Part shown: piece after piece, positions 1 through 4,361 of the stretch
How positions within the stretch are numbered: position 1 is the first letter of the stretch
How the letters are laid out: every line of letters begins with the position of its first letter
Source of the DNA: Planctomycetota bacterium
GTDB lineage: Bacteria; Planctomycetota; SBBH01; JACQRN01
DNA length: 5,302 bases
Assembly (NCBI GenBank): GCA_016206515.1
Contig: JACQRN010000285.1
Location: 1 to 5,302, forward strand
Reading direction: 5' to 3'
Translations under genes and position numbers: made by a program
Notes under the pieces: model-generated
Told to the model about the DNA's origin: nothing
The model's database searches: none
Seen by the model: only the letters and a program-made list of their open reading frames with translations

Positions 1-19
1 CCCCCCCCCCCCCCCCCCC
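1..19. repeat. Poly-C homopolymer at the window edge
   Basis: Nineteen consecutive C (poly-G on the coding strand) begin the window and are read as Gly codons at the end of the leftmost gene. The paralogue at 2527-3327 has a Gly-containing stretch a few residues later, so some G-richness may be genuine. A long G run exactly at a contig end is also typical of two-colour Illumina poly-G artefact or assembly collapse. Confidence 0.85.
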
Positions 20-944
20 GCGGGATCTCGGGAAGACCGCGCAGGCGCCAGAAGATCTCGCGCAGATCCGCCGGATCCGAGACGGTCCACGTCGGGTTCG
101 GCTTGCCCGAGGACACGTTCCGCGAGATCTCCAGGGTGAATCCCGGGGGGAATTCGAAGGGGCGATCGATCCCGTGAAGGAGTCCCTGGGCGCGCGCACA
201 CACCTCGGGGTCGGCGTGTTTCACAGCACCCTCCAGGGCGCCGCGCGCACCCTCACCGAGAGCACGTAGGGCTGCCGTGGCGGCCTCGCGTTCCTCGAAG
301 GAGTCGCTGGCGAGCCGCTCGATGTGGCGCGAGGCATCTCCCGCTGCGCCCGATGGCGGCGCGGCGCGCATGGCGGCTATCGTGAAGTTGGCCTGCTCCG
401 ATGTGAGCCCCCCCGTCCAACGCCCCTCCGGGTTGTGTTCGCAGGCGACGGTATGGCCGTACGTGCAGCGCACCGAGTAGGTCCCGTGTGCGCGCGCGGG
501 TGTACCGATCGCGCCTCGGGGGCGCGCTTCGCAGGCCAGTTCGCGTTTCTCCCCGGGTTCGAGGATGAAATCGATTTCCACCGGTTCGTCGGATCGAGGT
601 TCCAATCGCGGCTCGAACGCAAGGTGGGTCCCGTCGGGCGTGGTCAGGGTCCAATGGAGATAGGCGTGCTGGGAGAGCCAGGCGTTCCGATTCCAGTCGC
701 GCTGAATCGGGGCCCACGGGGCCGGCAGGACGATCCGCACCCTCTCGCTCTCCTCGTTGACGAATGTCGCCACGAGACGGACGGGTTCTCCGGCGCGGAG
801 CTCGGCGGGGGTCACGCGCGCCTCGAGGCGCAACCCGCTCGGCGTTGGTTGCGCCTCGTCCTGCGCGCGCGCTTGGGGCAGTCCCGACAGGATCGCCAGG
901 ATCCCCGCAGCAACCCCTGTCCGTCGCATTCTTCCGTTTCTCAT
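1..944 (-). CDS. Secreted protein with Ig-like region, HEAT-like repeat and start of a shared C-terminal domain (3' end missing)
   Basis: An open frame of 314 codons runs from ATG at 944 without a stop to the left edge, so the C-terminus is missing. Residues 1-27 form a signal peptide: basic N-region (R2, R5, R7, R8), hydrophobic VAAGILAILSGL, and an ARA cleavage site before QDEA. Residues about 38-195 look like a beta-sandwich/Ig-like region (LRAGEPVRLVATFVNEE, then LEPGEKREL and GTYSVRCTYGH). Residues about 207-256 match the HEAT-like pattern common in planctomycete proteins (ERLASDSFEEREAATAALR, then DPEV). From residue 266 a segment matches the secreted protein at 2527-3327 (25 of 40 identical). 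The last five codons are Gly and come from a homopolymer that may be artefactual. A second ATG at 929 is an alternative start; Shine-Dalgarno is weak for both. It probably shares a transcript with the gene ending at 977, 32 bases upstream. Function is unknown; a periplasmic or surface location is inferred. Confidence 0.8.
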   Translation of the reverse strand, partial: MRNGRMRRTGVAAGILAILSGLPQARAQDEAQPTPSGLRLEARVTPAELRAGEPVRLVATFVNEESERVRIVLPAPWAPIQRDWNRNAWLSQHAYLHWTLTTPDGTHLAFEPRLEPRSDEPVEIDFILEPGEKRELACEARPRGAIGTPARAHGTYSVRCTYGHTVACEHNPEGRWTGGLTSEQANFTIAAMRAAPPSGAAGDASRHIERLASDSFEEREAATAALRALGEGARGALEGAVKHADPEVCARAQGLLHGIDRPFEFPPGFTLEISRNVSSGKPNPTWTVSDPADLREIFWRLRGLPEIPRGGGGG

Positions 945-959
945 GTTCCAGCCCCGGAC

Positions 960-983
960 GCCGTTACGGCGTGCCGTTACGGC
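960..983. repeat. Twin 11-bp repeat GCCGTTACGGC able to fold into a hairpin
   Basis: GCCGTTACGGC occurs at 960-970 and again at 973-983. Each copy is nearly palindromic (arms GCCGT/ACGGC around a central T), so the two copies can pair with each other in a stem of about 9 bp with one T-T mismatch and a 4-nt loop. The right copy covers the TAA stop (977-979) of the small exported-protein gene, and the pair sits between that gene and the ATG at 944. No T-tract follows, so a classic intrinsic terminator is unlikely. An mRNA-processing or translational-coupling hairpin is possible. Confidence 0.4.
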
Positions 984-1366
984 ATGTTGTCGCGCTCCTC
1001 CATTTCGGGCATCTCCTCTTGCTGCGGCGCTCGCATTTGGCGTGTCTGTACGGATGTCTGCGCGTCTTCGAGGGTCTGTCTCTGTTGATCTTGTTGTGGC
1101 GGGGGTTGATTTGGGGCGGCGCGGTCAGTTCGTGTTCGTGCGAATGGGGAGCGGGGGGGCGGGTCCCGCAAGGCGATGTCGCCGACGGGCGCGGGCTCTG
1201 GCGCTGCGGCAACGGGGAGTTCAGGGGTTTGCGGTGCCGGCGTATCGCATGCGGCGGGTTGCGCCGTAGGCGAGGCGTTCCCCGTGCGCGAGCACGCAAG
1301 CGCCGCGGCACCCGCGGCGGCCAGAGCGGCAGAGGTCAGGAGGGTCGTCACGGTTTTCGCGGTCAT
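977..1366 (-). CDS. Small Ala/Pro/Gln-rich exported protein, possible lipoprotein (129 aa)
   Basis: The ATG at 1366 is chosen because GAGGAG lies 7 bases upstream and the next residues form a signal sequence (MTAKTVTTLLTSAALAAAGA). The same frame is open further upstream to 1594, but that part runs antisense through the dehydrogenase remnant and is not credible. Cys25 in AALAC could be a lipidation site, although the lipobox is imperfect (Ala at -3, Leu at -2); signal peptidase I cleavage near GNA (residue 31) is the alternative. The mature part is low complexity: Ala/Pro-rich at 32-62, Pro/Gln-rich from about 86 (QPPPQQDQQRQ), and ending in a Glu/Met-rich tail (QQEEMPEMEERDNMP). No domain or catalytic motif is recognisable. 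The gene ends with TAA 32 bases before the next minus-strand gene, suggesting co-transcription. Function is unknown. Confidence 0.7.
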   Translation of the reverse strand: MTAKTVTTLLTSAALAAAGAAALACSRTGNASPTAQPAACDTPAPQTPELPVAAAPEPAPVGDIALRDPPPRSPFARTRTDRAAPNQPPPQQDQQRQTLEDAQTSVQTRQMRAPQQEEMPEMEERDNMP

Positions 1367-1425
1367 CTGTTTCTCCTCTCGGTCAGGGTCTGCGGGAAGC
1401 CTAGGCCGGGTCTCTCCCGGATACT

Positions 1426-1448
1426 CGTTAAGGTTTTGTAAAAACCGG
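1426..1448. promoter_or_regulatory. AT-rich palindromic element, copy 1 (possible promoter or operator)
   Basis: This AT-rich island in GC-rich DNA contains GGTTTTGTAAAAACC, an inverted repeat with 6-bp arms around GTA (1432-1446). About 17 of 23 bases match the element at 3374-3396, and both lie between a minus-strand signal-peptide gene and a plus-strand dehydrogenase start. On the minus strand it reads TTTTACAAAACC, containing a TTTACA hexamer about 70 bases before the ATG at 1366. It also overlaps the TAA stop (1428-1430) of the deiodinase-like frame. A promoter or operator role is inferred from conservation and position; no convincing -10/-35 pair with standard spacing was found. Confidence 0.4.
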
Positions 1449-2468
1449 GGATGGGGAACAGGCGTGCGGTACCCTGTCGGTCGGTCCATGCGCATCCTCC
1501 GTTGCGGCGTCGGGTGGTCTGGGATCGAGGAGGCGCTCGCATCGCGCCTTGGGAAGGGATCCGAGGTCGTCGTGGCCGACCCGGCAAGGCCCATCCCCGA
1601 GCAGGCGCGCGGGTTCGAGGTCCTGGTCCCCTCCGCCGTGCGGATCGACGGGGCGTTCCTCGACCGGCGCCCGTCCGTGCGTCTGGTCCCCCGCGCGGGG
1701 GTTCGCTGCGGCGTCGATCGCGCGCTCCCACGCCTCGACGTCGAACAGGAACGGCCCCATCCCTCCGGCGAAGGCGATCTTCCCGTCGGTCCCGATGACG
1801 AACAGCCTCTCGGGCCACGCCACGTAGGCTCGGTTCACCGCATCGTCCATGCCGTCGAGGAGGGCGGGGATCGTCAGGCCGAGGTTTCGCACGCAGGAGG
1901 AGGCCGCCTCGCCGCGCGCCTCGCTTGTCGCCGGGTCCGGGATCTCGACGCGCCCGACGTTCGGCCGGATCTGCCAGCCGTCGGTCGGGTGTGCCTCGCG
2001 GATGTAGACCAGGCGGAACTCCACGCGATCCTTGAACCGCTGGAAGATCGCCTCGAGGCGTCCCGCCTCGGCGCGGAAGGGGGGTCAGGTGTACGACCCG
2101 AAGACGAGCGCCACCGGGCGCGTCCCGCGCATCGAGGAGAGCGTGAACGGCTCGCCCCCGCCCGCGGGGGTGAGGGTGAAATCGGGCGCGTCGTCCCCGG
2201 CGCGCAGCGCGAACCGCTCCCGGGCACAGAGCGTTGCGATCGCCTCCGGCTGGGACCGGAGGGTGCCCGGTCGGAACGGGTCCTCCCAGATCGCCCGGTA
2301 CCGCTCCTCGCCCAACTGGCCGCGCGCCGCCTCACGCATCGTATCGATCCGCTGGCGCACCTCCTCGGGCTCGATCGGTCGCTCCGGCCGCGGCGGCGCG
2401 ACACCGTCGGCGAGGACCGGCAGGGCCAGGGTCACCGCCGCGGCCCACGCCTTGCGGTGAATGCGCAC
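1428..2468 (-). CDS. Deiodinase-like selenoprotein with in-frame UGA (selenocysteine), rearranged C-terminus
   Basis: The frame starts at GTG 2468, passes one in-frame TGA (2087-2085) and ends at TAA 1428: 346 residues with Sec at 128. Residues 1-24 resemble a signal peptide or anchor (RIHRK, then AWAAAVTLALPVLA). An acidic/basic helical region follows to about 85. From about 88 comes a thioredoxin-like domain: DDAPDFTLTP, PVALVFGSYT-U-PPFR, then VYIREAHPTDGW (154-165), ALLDGMDDAVNRAY (202-215) and RLFVIGTDGKIAF (221-233). This is the iodothyronine deiodinase (T4_deiodinase) signature, where the U position is the catalytic Sec or Cys. Bacterial members are thought to be thiol/selenol redox enzymes; the substrate is unknown. 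Homology ends near residue 256. Residues 257-346 are the antisense reading of a dehydrogenase remnant, so the natural C-terminus was probably replaced. No Shine-Dalgarno precedes the GTG; a TTG at 2504 is a weaker alternative start. An independent stop followed by a pseudogene cannot be wholly excluded. Confidence 0.85.
1488..1703 (+). pseudogene. Truncated 5' fragment of a 2-hydroxyacid dehydrogenase gene (paralogue of 3399-4337)
   Basis: From ATG 1488 the frame encodes 72 residues aligning without gaps to residues 1-72 of the intact dehydrogenase at 3399; 62 of 72 are identical by my count (for example MRILRCGVGWSGIE, RGFEVLVPSAVRIDG, PSVRLV). The match stops at RAGV, next to the CCCGCGCGGGG palindrome. 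Beyond that point the plus strand is antisense to the deiodinase-like gene. The NAD(P)-binding fold and the catalytic Arg, Glu and His are all absent, so it cannot be an active enzyme. The nucleotides differ from the intact copy at many third codon positions, so it is an old or imported paralogue, not a fresh duplicate. Its frame happens to stay open to 2648, giving a possible but unlikely chimeric product. The substitution H68P in the otherwise conserved LVHRAGV segment may reflect decay. Confidence 0.82.
2049..2075 (-). promoter_or_regulatory. Candidate bacterial SECIS stem-loop
   Basis: In the mRNA, just after the in-frame UGA, CGAGGCG-GGA-CGCCUCG forms a perfect 7-bp stem with a 3-nt GGA loop (2070-2054). 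A 2x2 internal loop and three more GC pairs (CGC/GCG) extend it to 2075-2049. The apical loop begins 22 nt after the UGA and has G at its first two positions. This matches the established bacterial SECIS pattern: a short apical loop with an early G, roughly 16-37 nt from UGA, bound by SelB. The hairpin lies inside coding sequence, as bacterial SECIS elements do. A competing 12-bp palindrome (CGCCTCGAGGCG, 2049-2060) overlaps its 3' side. In DNA this GC-rich, some stems arise by chance, so the position and loop sequence carry the weight. Confidence 0.65.
2085..2087 (-). other. In-frame UGA predicted to encode selenocysteine (Sec128)
   Basis: The codon TGA lies between FGSYT and PPFR of the deiodinase-like protein, exactly where the family has its catalytic Sec or Cys. 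The flanking coding sequence is in the same frame on both sides, so no indel is needed. The other complete or 3'-complete genes here end in TAA or TAG (977, 2527, 4335, 4349), and no other TGA interrupts a credible gene. That makes genome-wide UGA reassignment unnecessary as an explanation. Confidence 0.82.
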
Positions 2469-2526
2469 GGACGAAGTATCGGACGGGACGGCGGTGCGAT
2501 GCAACCGGGAGATGGGTGGACCCTGG

Positions 2527-3327
2527 TTACCTTCCGTCCCATGGGATCGGCTTGTGGGAGTCCGCGTAGGCGCGAAGCCATGTCTCCAAGCCGCGTTCGT
2601 CGCGGAAATGCGTCTCCGATGTGCGGTCGAGATCTGGGCTCCGGGTGATACGGCCCCCATACACGACGCAGAACCCGCCCGTCGGAAGGTAGACGTAGAA
2701 GGATCCGAACCCCTCCCTGCCGCCTGCATCCGCGGCGGGAAGTCCTCCCAGGCGCCATAGGATCTGGCGGATCTCGGCGGGATCCGTGACGTGCCAGAAA
2801 GGGGGGGGCACCCCGGAAGTGATGTTGTGCGAGATATTCAGGACGAACCCCGGTGGGACCTCGATCGCGCGGATCTCCGCTTCGCGCGCGGCCGCCCTCT
2901 CGCTCTCGCGTTTCTCCCACGCCTCGATCCATGCGTCCAGTTCGGGGGAGGGGAGCCAAGTCCCACCGCACGATTCGCTTGCAGACGGGCCGTTGTGCAG
3001 GAAGACCCCGTCCTCGCGCACGATGTAGACGGCGCCCTCCCCCTCGGACGAGAGCGGAAGGATGAGGATCCGGTGATGTCCGACGTCGAGCCCCCCGTCC
3101 GGGACCCGGGCGTTCGAGGGGCGAAGCGTCGCCAGGAGGGCGGCCAGGGAGCGCGCATCGTCCCCTTCCACGGCACCGATTTCCATCCAGCCGTAGGAGA
3201 GGGCATCGATCCGGAAGGAGGGGGTGCTTTCCTCTGCGGGGGGCGGCGATTCCTGCCCGGTCGGCTCTTGGGCGAGTAGGGTCCCGGCGAGAAGCGTCAG
3301 ACACAGGGTGGTTGCAGTCCGGGTCAT
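2527..3327 (-). CDS. Secreted protein of unknown function, C-terminal domain shared with the leftmost gene (266 aa)
   Basis: ATG 3327 is preceded by GAGGAGGG seven bases or less upstream, a strong Shine-Dalgarno. Residues 1-19 are a signal peptide (MTRTATTLCLTLLAGTLLA) cleaved before QEPTG; a Ser/Pro/Glu-rich linker follows to about 36. Residues about 37-115 are predicted alpha/beta (FRIDALSYGWMEIG, HHRILILPLSS, GAVYIVREDGVFLHNG). A charged helix lies at about 127-155 (AWIEAWEKRESERAAAREAE). Residues 158-197 (PPGF...WRLGGLP) match residues 266-305 of the protein at 1-944, 25 of 40 identical. The C-terminus contains GSFYVYLPTGGFCVVYGGRI and a terminal helix (ERGLETWLRAYADSHK). No catalytic motif or named family is recognised. 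It lies 58 bases upstream of the selenoprotein start on the same strand and may be co-transcribed with it. Confidence 0.82.
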   Translation of the reverse strand: MTRTATTLCLTLLAGTLLAQEPTGQESPPPAEESTPSFRIDALSYGWMEIGAVEGDDARSLAALLATLRPSNARVPDGGLDVGHHRILILPLSSEGEGAVYIVREDGVFLHNGPSASESCGGTWLPSPELDAWIEAWEKRESERAAAREAEIRAIEVPPGFVLNISHNITSGVPPPFWHVTDPAEIRQILWRLGGLPAADAGGREGFGSFYVYLPTGGFCVVYGGRITRSPDLDRTSETHFRDERGLETWLRAYADSHKPIPWDGR

Positions 3328-3373
3328 GGTTCCCTCCTCGCGGCTACCGTATCCGCTCCCACAGGGGATGGCA

Positions 3374-3396
3374 CGTTACGAGTTTGTAAAATGGGG
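3374..3396. promoter_or_regulatory. AT-rich element, copy 2, in the divergent intergenic region
   Basis: The 71-base gap between the minus-strand ATG at 3327 and the plus-strand GTG at 3399 contains CGTTACGAGTTTGTAAAAT. It aligns with the element at 1426-1448 (about 17 of 23 bases), although the palindrome is imperfect here. TAAAAT at 3387-3392 resembles a -10 box ending just before the GTG at 3399, which would give a very short or leaderless mRNA for the dehydrogenase, but no clear -35 box is seen. On the minus strand it reads TTTTACAAACTC. The regulatory role is inferred. Confidence 0.4.
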
Positions 3397-3398
3397 CG

Positions 3399-4337
3399 GT
3401 GCGAATCCTGCGGTGCGGGGTCGGTTGGTCCGGCATCGAGCAGGCTCTTGCCGCGCGCCTGGGGGGAGCGCACGAAGTCGTCGTTGCCGATCCGGCGCGG
3501 CCGATCCCCGAGTCTGCGCGCGGGTTCGAGGTCCTGGTCCCCTCCGCGGTCCGGATCGACGGCTCGTTCCTCGACCTCTGCCCGAGCGTGCGTCTGGTCC
3601 ACCGCGCGGGGGTCGGGTACGAGGGGATCGACCTGGAGGCGGCGAAGGCACGCGGGGTCGCGGTGTGCAATGCCCCGGGGACGAACCCGGTCTCGGTCGC
3701 GGAGTTCGCCCTGATGCTCATGCTGATGCTGGCGAGAAAGGTCCCGCTCGCCTCGCGCCTCCTGCGCGAGGGGGGCGTGGGGCTCCCGAACGGGATCGAA
3801 CTGGCGGGGCGCTCCGCGCTGGTGGTCGGCGCGGGCGCCTGCGGGACGGCGCTGGCGGTCCGCCTGTCTGCGCTCGGGATGCGTGTCAGCGGGATCCGCC
3901 GCTCGCTCGTCCCCCCCTCGGGCGTGGCCTGGGCTTCCTTCGGAGGGGGTGCCGATCTGCCCCGCCTCTTGGAGGGCGCCGAGTTCGTCGTCCTCTGCGT
4001 TCCGCTCTCCGACGCCACGCGCCACCTGATCGACGCTGCGGCGCTCGCGCGCCTTCGCCCGGGCGCGTTCCTGGTGAACGTCTCCCGCGGGGCGGTCGTC
4101 GATCAGGGGGCGCTCGTCGCGGCCCTGCGCTCCGGGCATCTCGCCGGCGCCGGGCTCGATGTCCTGGAAAAGGAGCCACCCGATCCCTCCGATTCGCTCC
4201 TGGCGATGGAGAACGTCGTCCCCCTTCCCCACATCGCGGGATCCACCGAGGAGGCGCTCGCGCGCACGATCGAGATCATCGCGGACAACGTCGGGCGGCT
4301 CTCGCGCGGCGAGCCGCTGCGGCACCGGGTGGGGTAG
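3399..4337 (+). CDS. D-isomer-specific 2-hydroxyacid dehydrogenase family protein
   Basis: This 312-residue protein is near the usual family length (about 310-330). It starts at GTG 3399; an in-frame TAA at 3387 excludes longer forms. The order is typical: an N-terminal part of the substrate domain (VGYEGIDLEAAKARGV at 72-87), then the Rossmann domain with GAGACG (144-149, GxGxxG), then NVSRGAVVDQGAL with catalytic Arg230, LDVLEKEP with Glu259, and PHIAGS with His278. These are the Arg/Glu/His triad of the family, which reduces 2-oxoacids to D-2-hydroxyacids with NAD(P)H in the cytoplasm. After the second strand, GIRRS (165-169) has basic residues where NAD-preferring members often have Asp, suggesting NADPH use. 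The substrate (glyoxylate, hydroxypyruvate, phosphoglycerate or another) cannot be assigned. Its neighbours do not identify a pathway. A truncated paralogue lies at 1488-1703. Confidence 0.92.
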   Translation: MRILRCGVGWSGIEQALAARLGGAHEVVVADPARPIPESARGFEVLVPSAVRIDGSFLDLCPSVRLVHRAGVGYEGIDLEAAKARGVAVCNAPGTNPVSVAEFALMLMLMLARKVPLASRLLREGGVGLPNGIELAGRSALVVGAGACGTALAVRLSALGMRVSGIRRSLVPPSGVAWASFGGGADLPRLLEGAEFVVLCVPLSDATRHLIDAAALARLRPGAFLVNVSRGAVVDQGALVAALRSGHLAGAGLDVLEKEPPDPSDSLLAMENVVPLPHIAGSTEEALARTIEIIADNVGRLSRGEPLRHRVG

Positions 4338-4338
4338 G

Positions 4339-4361
4339 GGGCGGGCCGCTACGATCCGCCC
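4339..4361. terminator. Weak candidate hairpin between convergent genes
   Basis: GGGCGG (4339-4344) can pair with CCGCCC (4356-4361) across an 11-nt loop. It sits where the plus-strand dehydrogenase (TAG ending 4337) meets the 3' end of the minus-strand DsbD-like gene (TAG at 4349-4351). There is no T-tract on either strand, and such stems are common at this GC content, so it may have no role. Confidence 0.25.

Noticed and set aside
253..717. Minus-strand 154-codon frame
   Set aside because: It lies inside the longer frame 944-1, which has a signal peptide and recognisable domains; the alternative frame is Arg-rich without motifs.
2085..2087. The UGA as a true stop or as a frameshift-type pseudogene
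   Set aside because: The frame is identical on both sides, conserved motifs flank it directly, the codon falls at the family's Sec/Cys site, and a SECIS-like hairpin follows. Any one alone could be coincidence; together they favour recoding.
1176..2648. Plus-strand open frame of 490 codons spanning three minus-strand genes
   Set aside because: Only residues encoded from 1488 to 1703 resemble a real protein (the dehydrogenase remnant). The rest is antisense to the small exported-protein and deiodinase-like genes and is rich in Arg/Gly/Pro/Asp, as expected from the codon bias of the opposite strand.
1700..2648. A functional chimeric protein from ATG 1488 continuing antisense through the deiodinase-like gene
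   Set aside because: The frame stays open for 386 codons from 1488, but after 1703 it shows no homology and has typical antisense composition, so chance openness is the simpler explanation.
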